A stretch of DNA of 64,000 nucleotides, from positions 30,470,774 to 30,534,773 of the forward strand of contig OY294049.1 in the NCBI GenBank assembly GCA_958510825.1, in the 5' to 3' direction. The notes beneath the pieces are model-generated. The model was given only the letters and a program-made list of their open reading frames with translations, was not told where the DNA came from and did no database searches. Below, piece by piece: positions 1 to 11,235 of the stretch. The first letter of the stretch is position 1, and the number at the start of each line of letters is the position of its first letter. This stretch comes from Brachypterus glaber. Lineage: Eukaryota > Arthropoda > Insecta > Coleoptera > Kateretidae. Made by a program: the position numbers and the translations under genes.

Positions 1-242
1 ATTTCAAGAACGCTTTACTAAACACTGACTGTTTATAAATGGTATCTAAGAATTATTGTTAAAAACCTGCATAATTCAGTTTTGTTGTCTATTTATATAT
101 GTTAAATATTTACTTACTTTTGTTGATTACCTATTTTAGCTAGAATTAAACTAGTTTAATTAGAACGAAAACAAACACACACACTCGCTACTCACATCAG
201 GTTGGACTAATCGTTTCAAGGTTATGCAAGGGCCGTTTGATT
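1..242. other. AT-rich DNA without recognised gene
   Basis: No open frame of note and no recognised repeat apart from a short CA-rich run near 172-183. I see nothing functional here. Confidence 0.5.
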
Positions 243-306
243 CTCCGAGCTTAGTTCTATCTCTTTCTAACTCTTTAATTAGAAAGAGAGAGAACTATAC
301 TCGGAG
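243..306. repeat. Foldback hairpin
   Basis: CTCCGAG at 243-249 is mirrored by CTCGGAG at 300-306. The intervening TAGTTCT...CTTTCTA and TAGAAAG...AGAACTA segments are also inverted copies. The result is a near-perfect hairpin with arms of about 27 nt and a loop of about 10 nt (AACTCTTTAA). GGCC-containing sequence just outside (from about 231 and to about 310) extends the symmetry weakly. It could be a tiny MITE remnant; no target duplication is evident. Confidence 0.6.
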
Positions 307-410
307 GGCCGGTGCCTCAACTTAAACAGCCAATGACTTGCGCATCGCTTAGCGCACGTTGTCTAGAATAGGCTGGCAAAAAATGTCTTGAATAAAAACT
401 TTTGATAAAT

Positions 411-1230
411 ATTAATAATAATATTACTCGAGTTTCTATAAAATTAGGCCGCGGTAGTGGGAGCGGCGGCGGGGCGGCATTTATTTTATTTGTAATTTTT
501 TCGTCCGCATCCATCGTGAGGTATCCGCACTTGTTTGTAATAATATTACTCAAGTTTCTATAAAATTAGGGGGCGGCAGCAGGAGCGGCGCTATTTAAAT
601 TTACATTTTGACCGTCCGCACCCATCGTAAAGTATAAAATTAGAACGCGGTAGTGGGAGCGGCGGCGGGGCGGCATTTATTTTACTTGTAATTTTTCCGT
701 CCGCATCCATCGTGAGGTGTCCGCACTTGTTTGTAATAATATTATTCGAGTTTCTATAAAATTAGGTGGCAGTAGTGGGGGGCGGCGGAGGAGGAATTTT
801 TTTATTCATAATTTTTCCGTCCGCATCCATCGTGAGGTATCCGCACTTGTTTGTAATAATGTTACTAGAGTTTATATAAAATTAGGGGGTGGAAGTGGGG
901 GCGGCGGCGGAGGCAGCGGCGGCGGAGGTGGCATTTTTTTATTCGTATTTTTTTCGTCTGCATCCATCGTGAGGTATCCGCACTTGTTTGCAATAATATT
1001 ACTTGAGTTTCTATAAAATTAGGGGGCGGCGGCGGGGGCGGCATTTTTTTTATTCGTAATTTTTCCATCCGCATCCATCGCGAGGTATCCGCACTTGTTT
1101 ATAATAATATTACTCAAGTTTCTATAAAATTAGGGGGCGGTAGTGGGGGCGGCACTTTTTTTATATACATTTTGACCGTCCGCACCCATCGTGAGGTGTC
1201 CGCAGTTGTTTGTAATAATATAACTCTGGT
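411..1230. repeat. GC-rich minisatellite, period about 110-137 bp
   Basis: About seven tandem units begin near 411, 538, 733, 853, 990, 1100 and 1211, each with a core like AATAATATTACTCGAGTTTC. Each unit then runs through TATAAAATTAGG, a variable GGC/GGA-rich tract, a T-rich stretch and CCGTCCGCATCCATCGTGAGG. The GC-rich tract differs in length between units, which explains the variable period. Two short open frames with poly-Gly runs (717-1016 on +, 865-1074 on -) are by-products of the GGC repeats and not genes. Confidence 0.85.
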
Positions 1231-1249
1231 TATAATTTTTTTAGTGTAT

Positions 1250-2100
1250 TTAGCAAATTAGGTACTCCCACAGAAAAGTTTCCGGCGAGAATAGTATTAA
1301 ATGTTTTATTAATTAGTTTTGTACATTCAGTATAAAAAAAAAACACTCAAAAATCTGTACTGCACTATTTTTGAAGTTTGTTTTACTTTTTTTATTTTTT
1401 TTTTCGAAATGAATTTGTAAAAATTTTCGCCCGCGGGCTTGGCTTTTTACATTTTTTTTTCGCGTTTGTAAAACTTAAGCGAGAAATTTATAAAAAATTT
1501 CGCCCGCGGCGATAGGGCTTTTTTGATTTTTTACGTAATTTTAAATTATAAAAATCTTATAAAGCTAAAATAGGGTTACTTGGTTTTCGCAAAAAGAAAA
1601 CAATATATAATATAGTAATTAAAAAGTCCATTATTATAATTTATATAATAAATTAACTTCTTGTTTTTGTTATTTTTTTTTTAAATTAAGTAAATAGTTT
1701 TCGGCTTATACAGGAAATTTTCCGGCGAGAATAGAATTAAATGTTTTATTGATTATTTTTGTACATTCAGTAAGTAAAAAAACACACAAAAATCTGTACT
1801 GCACAATTTTTGAAGTTTGTTTTATTTTTTTTGAATCTTTTTTTTTAATTTTCGATTTAAAAAAAAAACATTTTTTAATATATACATTCGTGTATTAAAC
1901 CAGTTGTAATTGTGACCCCCGTTGATATTTATAATAATTAGGGCCCCCATTATTGTAATTCATATCATAAATTAACTTCTTGTTTTTATAATTTTTTTTT
2001 AATTAACTAAATAGTTTTCGGCTTATACAGGAAAATTTCCGGCGAGAATAGAGTTAAATGTTTTATTGATTAGTTTTAAACATTTAGTAATTAAAAAATC
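1250..2100. repeat. Three dispersed direct copies of an approximately 80-bp repeat
   Basis: Segments at about 1255-1332, 1690-1775 and 2008-2090 share CCGGCGAGAATAG, then TTAAATGTTTTATTRATTA and a CATTYAGTAA end. Two of them also share TAGTTTTCGGCTTATACAGG in front. They are separated by A/T homopolymer-rich DNA with GCCCGCGG-type islands (1428-1440, 1501-1512). It is an unclassified non-coding repeat. Confidence 0.65.
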
Positions 2101-2594
2101 AAAAAATCAATCGACGCGGCTTTTTAAGGTCTTCAACTTTGATGTTGAAAAGAAAACTGCACGATTTTTTTCAAGCGAGAAATCGAATTAAAACCCGTTT
2201 TTTGAAATTCCCTCCCTCTTTTTCACCCCCAAAATGAACCCTAACGACTTCGCTCCGAGAAACAAAAATGTAGCCAGGATTTTTCTAAACAACTTGTCTT
2301 ACGGAGCTGAAGTAGTAGGGGTTACGGTTTAGCAGCTATTTAAGACCAACCCCAATCATCCCCTAAAAAATAACCCCATAGACAGAAGTATTTACAAGCT
2401 TGGATTTAGTGTTTGTACCACCTACACAATCGCCCAATATGGAGTTTTCCCCAAGAATAATTTTTTCACCATACAGGCCTTTTTCGACGACATGTCGCGA
2501 CAGTTTGACTGTACTAGTAGAAAAGAATTAAGAATATTATTTGGAATACCTAATCTTGTTATACTATTTGTAGCGCGTAGCGCTAGAATAGTGC
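2100..2594. other. Non-coding stretch, no recognised feature
   Basis: Moderately AT-rich sequence. The overlapping open frames on both strands (2422-2634 on -, 2492-2791 on +) are short and show no recognisable domain; the + frame runs straight into the family D repeat and the MITE, so it is most likely chance. Confidence 0.4.
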
Positions 2595-3480
2595 TGTACA
2601 ATAGTTTCGAATTTCTAAAAAAAATCCTAGACAAAAAATTCTTTGATACAAATGTGTTTCTTGAAAAGATAAGAAACTATGAAAATGTCCGTCCGTCCGA
2701 TGTCACGTTTTTTGTGGACTCGGGAACGAATAATCAGATCGACTTTATTAGGAAAAATCAAGTTCTATGTTTTTACCCAGACAGCACATGATATCTTAAA
2801 GACGTCTTTTTTAGATCTTAATTATGTCTGGACGCCTAAAGACATAAAAATGATATCTTATGGACTTCTTTTTAGGGATGTTTAAAAGATATGTGATTAT
2901 GATGTCTATAAGATGTCTTTTAAGTATCGGTACAAGACGTCTTAACTTCGACACTCATCGATAAAAATAAATTAACCACAATCAACTATTAAAAAATTTA
3001 TAACTTTTTTAAAAACAAAAAAATAAAAAAAAAATCATTTTTTTTTAATTTTGTTTTAACGAAAAACGAAAAAATTAAAAAAATAAATTTTCAAAAAAAA
3101 ACAATTTATATTTTATTTGTTTAATATCTTTTTGACAAACAAATTACCTCTCATTCTAATTCTACGCTTTTTATATCAATATGACCGTACCTAGCAACGT
3201 AAATGGGAGGGGGTATTTGTTGTAAAATCGCCTGTTCAAGGCGTCAGTACGGCGTCTTAAAAAAGATGTCTTAAAGACGTTACCTTTTGTACGACGTCGT
3301 TAAGACGTCTTTAAGATGCATATACGGCGAGAACCGACGTTCTTAAGACGCCTTGAACGACGAGCTACGACATCTTTAAGATCTCTTTAAGTCATCTTTG
3401 TGCTGTCTGGCTAAAAGTAATCCCCCCAAAAACAAAAAAGTTATATAACTTATACCATATTTGTGGTGATTTAAAAAAAG
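2595..3480 (+). repeat. Dispersed repeat family D, copy interrupted by a MITE
   Basis: The left part (2595-2775) carries family D hallmarks: a stretch near 'tttcgaatttctaaaa', then ATGTCCGTCCGTC, GATGTCACG, a TTTTTGTRGAC box and AGGAAAAATCAAGTTC. The right part (about 3411-3480) resumes with AAAGTAATCCCC and AAAACAAAAAAGTTAT. Other copies lie at 11890-12300, 17895-18269, 19495-19885, 20583-20879 and, reversed, 58300-58640. At 12095-12120 the two halves are joined directly, so the intervening 0.64 kb was inserted later. Confidence 0.75.
2777..3410. mobile_element. Non-autonomous DNA transposon (MITE) with CCAGACAGCACA termini
   Basis: Perfect 12-bp terminal inverted repeats: CCAGACAGCACA at 2777-2788 and TGTGCTGTCTGG at 3399-3410. 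Both subterminal regions (about 160 bp each) are packed with AAGACGTC/GACGTCTT and CTTAAAGA-type words, which look like multiple subterminal binding sites; the centre (2950-3235) is AT-rich. There is no coding capacity. The outer flanks are TTTTA and TAAAA, so symmetry may extend past the 12-mer and the target duplication is ambiguous. I do not assign a superfamily. Confidence 0.75.
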
Positions 3481-3690
3481 TTTTTTTTGTTTTTTTTTTG
3501 TTGTTCAAAAAAAAAACAATTTATAATTTTTTATTGTTTCCTGTTTAAAAAAAAAAATACTTAAATATTCTTTTAAAAAATTTTTATAAACATTATTTTT
3601 TCATTTTTTTTTAATTTTTTTTTTTTTTCTTCGGATTTTTTTTAACTTTTTTTTGATTTTTTTTAAAAACTCCTTTTGCAAGGAAAATAT

Positions 3691-3837
3691 AAAAAAAGTT
3701 CCTATAAACATATGTCTTAAAACGTGCCATAAGGGATCTACGCCCCTTTAAAAGTGGCTAAAAAATTAGGTTTTTATTTAATAACTCAGGAACCCTTATA
3801 ACACGTTTTAAGACATATGTTTATAGGAACTTTTTTT
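3691..3837. repeat. Foldback element with 45-bp arms
   Basis: Arms at 3691-3735 and 3793-3837 are reverse complements with about two mismatches (GTTCCTATAAACATATGTCT against AGACATATGTTTATAGGAAC). The 57-bp loop contains AAGTGGCTAAAAA and TTTTTATTTAATAA. The same loop words recur at about 32473-32505, beside the assembly gap, so this is a dispersed family. Confidence 0.7.
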
Positions 3838-4959
3838 TCCTATGTAGAATCAACCCTTAACATTAATGACACTATTTCTGAATAAGCCTATAGATTTTTT
3901 AAATTTTTTAAAAACTAACTCACCATAACTTTTTGTTTTTGGGTTAATTAGATTATTCCAAATAATATTCTTAATTCTTTTCATACGAGTTTAAATAAAT
4001 ACGGTATATGACCAAAATTTTATCAGTTTTTATTTTTTTGAAATTTTTGATCTCTGGAAAAAAAATGACAACATTTTTTGTGTAATTTTATTTTACCTTT
4101 AATGTGGTTTTTAAATTTTTCTTTTATTTTAAATTAAAAAAAAGTAATACACGACCAAAACAAAAATTTAACCCCAATCGATTTTGCTCAAATACGAACT
4201 TATCCAAGATAATATAAAAATACATACCAAATTTCAAGTTGCTAGCTCAAAGCCTTTTTGAACCAGTTAAGATATCGACTTCAAATTTAAAACACTTAAA
4301 TAAAACAATCCAAACTATTTTTTGCATATATTTATTTTTTTTAAATACCCAATTTAACCTAATTTTGAAAAAGTAAATAAATTAAAATAAAAAAATATTG
4401 TTAAATAGATAATTTCATAAGCTTTAAAATGATGTATCCCACGACCACCCCCCTTTCTATTTAAAATTCCCTCCCATGTCCCTGCCCACATTTCAAGGGT
4501 CCATTCGAATAAAAAAAAACTTACTGTCCTAGATGGAACAAAAAATAAAACATGTATTTGTGAGTTAAACCCGGTTCCGATTGGTTAAAATGCAATTTTT
4601 GGTATTTGTAAGGCGTTTTTTGATCCGAAAATTCTCGCTAGGTTTTTCAATCATTAAAAACCAAGTCCTTAAAGCAAAAAAATAAAAAAAGGACGACGTT
4701 AGCCACTGAAGCAACTGAAGCAACTCTAACTGTGCAATAAAAAAACCTCATCTTGATATCTTTAATTATAACTTCGGATCAAAATGTGGTCTGCAAAGAC
4801 AAAATATGTGACTCATAATATAACTAATACATATAAATTTTTATTTTCTAATGGACCTTTAAAAACTGAAAATATTAAATATATTTAAATGGATAGTTTA
4901 AGTTTTTTAAGTATTCCAAATTTTAAGTCGATAACTCAACTCGTTCAAAAGTTAAGAGG
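3838..4959. other. AT-rich non-coding DNA
   Basis: Long A/T homopolymer tracts. At 3920-3990 there is a weak reversed resemblance to family D (CATAACTTTTTGTTTTTGGG). No gene, RNA or clear transposon end is seen. Confidence 0.4.
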
Positions 4960-5660
4960 GGGGCACTGTTGGACCTATCCGAGCATTCTTTTACATCTAC
5001 GCTATTATCACCAAAAACCCCCATGTCAAGTTATATACAGATGGGGCCCTTAAGGACAATTTATCTCGAGGGGGTCATAATTACAATGAACATCTACTTT
5101 CAAAAGATACACCGGAGGCCACAAAGACAACTGGTTTCCGGGGGCCACATTGTAGGGTTAGTAAGTCTATATATGTATATATACAGATCTGAGGTGCATT
5201 AACATTGGGGAAGAAATAATTTATTATTCTACATTTGCTTGTACAATGTTGCCAGATTTCGGGAGCCATAAGGCTATTTAACATAAAGATACAGTTGGGG
5301 GCCACAACTACACTTCATATCTATAAAATTATATACATATGTTATTGAAGCGCCATCTGGTGGCCAATTAACTGAATTACTGCTGTATAATCGTAGTTAA
5401 ACAATGTAATTATGGCCCCCAGTAAAATTTTTGTTTTTTACTTATAGCTAGATTAATATAAGTCCAAATGACTTCTTTAAAAAAACAGTAGATGGCTATT
5501 ACCTTCAGCTACTATTAACAAAATATGGGGGCCACATTGTTAGTCTAATCTCGTCGGAAATCACGATTTTATGGTGAAACACTATGGCCCCCGAAATCGG
5601 GGTCCACAGTGTAAAAGTGGGAGCCACAACGACAATCAGTATGCATTTTGGGGGTGTATA
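4960..5660. repeat. Irregular cluster of GGGGGCCACAWTGT-like motifs
   Basis: Variants of GGGGCCAC, or its complement GTGGCCCC, occur near 5113, 5140, 5296, 5360, 5413, 5528, 5583, 5602 and 5619, often continuing as CATTGT or CAACTAC. Spacing is irregular (20-150 bp), so this is not a simple tandem repeat. Both orientations are present. No open frame explains it. Confidence 0.5.
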
Positions 5661-5674
5661 TGACAAATCACACA

Positions 5675-5676
<2 letters not shown>

Positions 5677-5720
<44 letters not shown>
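5677..5720. repeat. (TA)n microsatellite
   Basis: About 22 uninterrupted TA units. The short minus-strand frame over it (5636-5833) is an artefact of TA repeats read as Ile/Tyr. Confidence 0.95.
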
Positions 5721-5721
<1 letters not shown>

Positions 5722-6087
5722 CTATGTAGTACCGCTCAGCGTCCAGACCACAAACATTGTTACCTAGCGTCCGGTGTTTATGTATTGCGTTTATGGATGC
5801 ATCATTGTAAAGGGTTATCGAGCGTCCATACACGCGGCAGTTTAGTCTGCGTCCAGTTGAGAAGGGTGAGGAAAGGGTAAGGAAGTATAATTTATATATT
5901 TTTGTCTTGCATTGATGATGTGCATGTTAAATATATGTAACCTTAAGATAAAACGCATGAATAAAAATATTTAAAAAATATGTCACTTTTAAATTTTAAA
6001 TGAATGTAGAATATGTAAAAAGTGTTTTTATTAAATTAAAAAAAAAAAACAATTATAAGAATATTTTCTAGTACATGTATGTAAAAA

Positions 6088-6850
6088 ATGTACGCCATCT
6101 TGGATCCGCCATCTTAAATTTTGCAAATCTAACCACAGAGTCGTAATCAACAACCCCAAAAACCCGCGTTTATCAAATTTGGCATAAATCGGTTAATTTT
6201 TTTAAATTTCGTCTGTCATCTTAGATCCGCCATTTTGAACTTCCCACATCTAACCTCAGATTTGCAATATACTATTTACTGTGAATAGTATATAATCGAA
6301 TGCGTAGCATTACATATCTTCACGGCTTGTTTATTTATAATCGTAAATCAAAAGGTAAGGTAAGGTCTTTGAAATTTGTAAAAAATTTCGCCTGTGGCGT
6401 TAGGCCTTTTACATGTTTATTATTCAAGTTTGTTAAACATGCATGAAATTTATAAAAAAATTTACCTGCGGCGCACAGTTGGGATTTTCAAAATTTTTTA
6501 TTTTAGATTCCAGAAAACGGTAAATTTTGAATCGATCTTTCTATTTTTTTTTATTTTATAACCTACTGCTACAGTTTTGATTTGAGGCATAAAAATCAAG
6601 TGCTGAGGTTTAACCCTTTGAGATTCACATTAAAGTCAAAGTGGTGAAAGGGGTTTTTGTGATCGCTGATTACGAATCCGAGGTTAGTATGTGAAATTTA
6701 AGATGGCGGATTTAAAATGGCGGACAAAATAAAAAAAAAAAAACAACCGATTTATTCCAAATTTAATATACGGGGTTTTTGTTACGGGTGATTAAAAATC
6801 TGAGGTTAGATTTGCGAAATTCAAGATGGCGGATCCAAGATTGCGTACGA
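6088..6850. repeat. Foldback repeat with AAGATGGCGGATC arms
   Basis: The left arm (about 6088-6262) reads GCCATCTTGGATCCGCCATC, then a spacer, then a second GCCATTTT box. The right arm (about 6665-6848) is its diverged reverse complement, with AAGATGGCGGATCCAAGATT near 6821. Shared internal words such as AAATTTGG and ATAAATCGGTT keep the same order in both. Arms are about 170 bp, with a loop of about 400 bp. The right arm stops about 12 bp before the Penelope-like element. Confidence 0.65.
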
Positions 6851-6919
6851 AAATTTTAAAATCCACCGATAATGCATAATTGCATAATATGCAATGGTTA
6901 TCATAAGGGAAATAAAAAT

Positions 6920-8400
6920 CACTCACGATAACATAAATCAATTAGAAAAAGAACTACAACAAATAAAAAATGAAATAAAGCAAATCGTCCCGCAACACAT
7001 CCAAGAAAAAAATTCAATAGAAGACAAACAATAACATACAACAAAAAGTTCCACCAAATCAAAGCAAGCAACATAAACAAATTATATAGAATATTACAAA
7101 ACTCAGAAAATACAGCAATCAAAATAAAAGATGAATGGATAAAAAATTTATCTAGCACAAATATTCCAAAAGATATTTCAAATTTTTTAGCTTTAGGTCA
7201 TAAATTTAGCATCCCTCCAGGTATTTCCAATGTCTCAATTAAACACATTTTAGCGGATATAGAAAGCGTTGTACATTTTACAAACCCCTTAAAAAAAAGC
7301 ATATATATCGCACAAACAACAAACATACTTACTAATTATATACATAATCAACTCAACAAAAAAACCCATTTGCACAACATTGTAAAGAAAACCCAGAATT
7401 TCTTAAAAAACACCCCAGATATTATAATTCTTAGAGCAGACAAAGGCAACACAACAGTAATAATGAACAAACAAGATTATATAAACAAATCCCTATCCCT
7501 ACTAGAAAATAATAAATATTATAAAAAACTCAACAGAGACCCAACTAGCACAATGCAACAATATGCAAACAAATTAGTAAGAAAACTAAAAGAGGAAAAT
7601 GAGCAAACAATTGAAGACCTTTCAACAATCTATAACTCTACCTCTGCAAAATTTTATGCATTATCAAAAATACAGAAACCTACACTAAGCTTAAGACCAA
7701 TAGCATAGACACCCCCAATAGTAAAATTTCACAATATATCACAAATATTTTAACAATTGCATACGAAATAGAAAACGAATATTATGTAAAAGACTCGTTT
7801 GATTTCTCGACTTTTATTATGGGAAAAAAACTACCCCCGGGATATGTCCTTATAAGTCTCGACGTTATTTCTCTTTACACAAATATATCACAAGAATTAG
7901 TTATAAAAAGCATAAAAAACATTGGAACAAAATAAAAAACTTTTGTACAATTAATCAAACACATTTTTTAGAGCTTCTAAATTTCATTTTCGATTCCACC
8001 TATTTCTCATTTCAAGGAAATTTCTATAAACAAGTTTTTGGCCTACCAATGGGTGACTTGCTTAAGGAATGTTTGAAAAACTACCATTTACCCCTCCGTT
8101 TATGAAAAAATATGTAGACGATATTATCAGCGCAGCCCCCTCTGATAAAGTAGAAACATTACTAAATATTTTTAACTCATACGACCCTAACATTCAATAG
8201 AAGAAGAAACCAACAGTGTCCCCTTCCTAGACACCAAATTAATAAGAAACACCGACAACACAATATTTCTAGATTTATATATTAAACCAAGTAATTCAGG
8301 TAGATATCTTAACTCATACCACGATGAAAAAATAAAAATTAACCTTGTCCTAGGACTAAAAAAGCAGAATCGCTACTATTTACCATCCATCTTTTCTTAA
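6920..8400 (+). pseudogene. Penelope-like reverse transcriptase (broken)
   Basis: The N-terminal part (about 7080-7360) reads ...FLALGHKFSIPPGIS..., a family signature. The intact frame at 7370-7708 contains the LRADKGNTTVIM block and KFYALSKIQKPTLSLRPI, the usual 'ALPKIHKP..lRPI' region. After a stop at 7706, other frames give SLDVISLYTNI (about 7855-7890, catalytic Asp of motif A), QVFGLPMGD (about 8031-8057) and the catalytic YVDD at 8111-8122. VPFLDTKLIR follows at about 8217-8250. At least four frame breaks are present. The order and motifs match Penelope RT and not LINE RT. It would copy element RNA in the nucleus if intact; this copy cannot. Confidence 0.88.
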
Positions 8401-8639
8401 AAAAAAAACCTTCAACACCTATATAAAACACTACTAGATTCATCACCCAAAGTTTTAAAAAAACTAATTTTTAGCAATCCCACCATTCCCAATAATACTA
8501 CACCACTAATTCAAGATCCGAACCAAGTTCACATATACATCCTTAACTTATATAGAACACTTTACTCCCAAATTAATAAACATTTTTAAACATGATAATC
8601 CCAACTTAAAAATTGCCAAAAAATCTATTTTCACTATAA

Positions 8640-9040
8640 AAGACATATTTTCAAAAATTAAAGACCCCACTCCAAAACACCAAAAATCTAACATTATATA
8701 TAGCATTCCTTATCTTAACTGCGAAAATATATATATAGGGGAAACTTCTTGGACACTCCAGGCTAGACTAACGTCCCACAAAAGCGATATTAGACTCAAG
8801 AAATCAAGCTGTGCACTAGCGCAACACACAAAATATTATAAACACCAAATAAATTACAATGAAACACTAATATTAAACAGCTTGACAAACTACTATAAAA
8901 GGATATTTCTTGAAATGGTAGAAATAAACAGCTCAATGAACAAAAAAACAGACATAGAAAATCTTAGCGAAATATATTCATATATCCTAAAACTAGAAAC
9001 TGACATCCATAACAAAACACACACAAAGATCCATATCTAA
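8640..9040 (+). pseudogene. GIY-YIG endonuclease domain of Penelope-like element
   Basis: In frame from about 8690, IYSIPYLNCENIYIGETSW shows the two GIY-YIG half-motifs as IYSIPY and IYIGET, followed by LQARLTSHKSDIR with the catalytic-type Arg and His. ALAQH follows at about 8815, then a charged C-terminus ending with TAA near 9041. In Penelope-like elements this domain nicks the target for primed reverse transcription. It is the C-terminal part of the same polyprotein as the RT; the intervening region has breaks near 8400 and 8590. Confidence 0.85.
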
Positions 9041-9186
9041 TCGTTAATACCTAAGTAACAAAGCAACCCACATATGATTTTTTTTATTGCAATTTAAGTA
9101 ATTTTATTTCAAATATAGCATTGATATCATATTGGGTCTATGTGACAGATGGAATCCCTTATGATGACCATTGCATATTATGCAGT

Positions 9187-9579
9187 GTTTTTTGTAAATT
9201 GTGCCATTATAAAATTTAGTATATAAATAATAATTATAAAAAAAAAGAAATATTTCCAAAGGAATTTTAATCGAACACATTGGTTATATCGCATCTTAAT
9301 CAAATTCCAACCATACTATTCACTTTCAAAAAGTCAAAATATTGCCATGAATGATGTCAAATTAATGCTAATTTTTCAAAAATAATCTCAACATCTTGTA
9401 AGTAGATAATTTAAACTACGTTTCAACAAATCTTTAGATGTAATTTAAGCTATTTTTTATTTATATTTACTGTATTATTTTTTCTTAGATCCTTGAGAAA
9501 GATTTAAAATAAAATCGAAAGCTTGGAAAGTTACAAGAGTATTCATTAAACTTAACCCAGAGATTGCATCCCCGTAATA
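9187..9579. other. AT-rich non-coding DNA
   Basis: No open frame, repeat or motif of note was recognised. Confidence 0.4.
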
Positions 9580-9905
9580 TACACCAGTATATATATATAT
9601 ATAAACTTTGTCATATACGCACCCAATTCGTATAATCGTTGCAAAACTGGCACCCATTTTTGCAATGTGGCACCCAATTTTGGGTGCCACTTTGTTTCTT
9701 CGTATGTCGACTTCTTATATCTATATACAATATTTTTTAAACCTGGTAAAAGTGACACCCGGGTGTACCCCCTTGTATGTGCAAAATAATAGATAATACA
9801 TGTAAAAGCTGCACCCGAAATATGACAATACTGTAAAAATAAATAACAATATAAGATTTTATTTAAAAAGTATCAATGGGTGCCACGTTTACAACGATCA
9901 TATAT
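9580..9905. repeat. (TA)n tract plus GTGGCACCC/GGGTGCCAC motif cluster
   Basis: A short (TA)n run at about 9589-9602 is followed by GCACCC, GGCACCCA, GTGGCACCC, GGGTGCCAC, GTGACACCCGGGTG, GCACCCG and GGGTGCCAC, spread over about 260 bp. The pair at 9667-9690 is a near-perfect 24-bp palindrome with 11-bp arms. The arrangement (TA run beside GGNGCCAC words) mirrors the cluster at 4960-5720. Confidence 0.5.
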
Positions 9906-10448
9906 TTGAGTGCATATATTATAAATGGGAAATTTCTTAACATAATAAATAATTTTTAATTAAAACCTAAATTATAATTAATAATTATTGATAATTTAAC
10001 TTCATCACTGTTGACAATGCAACAAAATTAAACGTAAATAAAATATAGTTCTATCTATCTTTTGTTAAAAAAATATATTCCCCGATATTTTCGGGGAATT
10101 CCAGGTAGGATACTAAGACTACTAAATACTTTTGTATGTTTCTAAAATATATTTATTTGTACATTAATTTATTAAACTAAACTGTTTATTATAATGTATG
10201 TTAAATTTGGTATAAAAATAGAGAAATATTTTTTAATATTTATTTTTATTAATTTTAAAAATTACATTAAATAAATAGTATATTAGAGTTCTAGTTGTAA
10301 AGACCCAATTCATATGAACTCAAGCAATTTGGATCAGTTTTTTTTGTAGATACCTTTGGTAAAAAAAAATCGTCTGAGCTTTTCCTTAAAAACATATTTT
10401 TTCATTTGTTTACTAAAATTGGGTCTAAAATGCGGAATAAGTATTATT
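9906..10448. other. AT-rich non-coding DNA
   Basis: Apart from a small CCCCGATATTTTCGGGG palindrome at about 10080, I see nothing here. Confidence 0.4.
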
Positions 10449-11235
10449 TAGCGGAACCCTGCGGAACGGGTACTTTAAATTATCCGATCGAGTTGAAATT
10501 TTGTATGGTCACTTAAGGGACCTTCCTGCACCCCATTCTAAAATTTGAACCCCATCGGAAAATATTTAGGGGTGGTTTACGCCTGCCAAACGATTTTTTT
10601 TGCGGAACGGTAAAAGACGAGTATTTTAAATTATCCGATCGGACTAAAATTTCGTATGCTTACTTTAGGGGCCTTTCTGCACCCCATTCTATAATTTCAA
10701 CCCCATCGGACAATATTTAAGGGTGGTTTACGCCTGCGAAACAATTTTTTTCTGCGGAACGGGAAAAAACAAGCACTTTAAATAATCCGATTGGATTGAA
10801 ATTTTGTATGCTAACTTTAGTGACCTTCCTACACCCCATCCTAAAATTTTAACCCCATCGGAAATTATTTAAGCGTGGTTCCAACTGCGAAACGACTTTT
10901 TCTGCCAAACGGTAAAAAACAAGTTCTTTATATTATCCGATCTTGCTGAAATGTTGTATGCAGACTTAAGGCACCTTCCTGCACCCCATCCTATAATTTC
11001 AACCCCATCTGACAATATTTAAGGGTGGTTTACGCCTGCGAAACTATTTTTTTCTGCGGAACGGGAAAAACAAGTGCTTTAAATAATCCGATCGGGCTGA
11101 AATTTTGTATGCTCACTTTAGAGACCTTCCTGCGCCTCATCCTCATTTTAACCCCATCGGAAATTATTTAAGGGTGGTTTCCAACTGCGAAACAATTTTT
11201 TTTCTGCGGAACAGTAAAAAACGAGTATTAAACGT
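10449..11235. repeat. 151-bp satellite, array 1
   Basis: About five monomers; the CCTTCCTGCACCCCAT word recurs at 10521, 10672, 10824, 10974 and 11125, giving 150-152 bp spacing. A monomer contains TGCGGAACGG, the palindrome CCGATCGG or CCGATCGA, TTGTATGC, CCTTCCTGCACCCCATCCTA, AACCCCATCGGA and GGGTGGTTTACGCCTGCGAA. Divergence between monomers is moderate. No open frame is conserved across monomers. Confidence 0.92.

Larger units (their letters stand above)
6862..9186 (+). mobile_element. Penelope-like retroelement, full-length layout, degenerate
   Basis: The element encodes a Penelope-type reverse transcriptase followed by a GIY-YIG nuclease. It is bracketed by an inverted repeat: TGCATAATATGCAATGGTYA and the following ATCATAAGGGA near 6879-6909, and the complement near 9153-9183, with one mismatch in about 31 bp. 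Terminal inverted copies are known for Penelope-like elements and arise from partial or inverted tandem copies. Several stops and frameshifts show that it is dead. The 5' end adjoins the AAGATGGCGGA foldback; no clear target duplication was found. Confidence 0.85.

Noticed and set aside
717..1074. Poly-Gly and poly-Pro containing frames on both strands
   Set aside because: They are translations of the GGC-rich minisatellite tracts.
7020..9180. Group II intron or bacterial-type RT with homing nuclease
   Set aside because: The RT motifs and the order RT then GIY-YIG match Penelope-like elements, and the context is eukaryotic.
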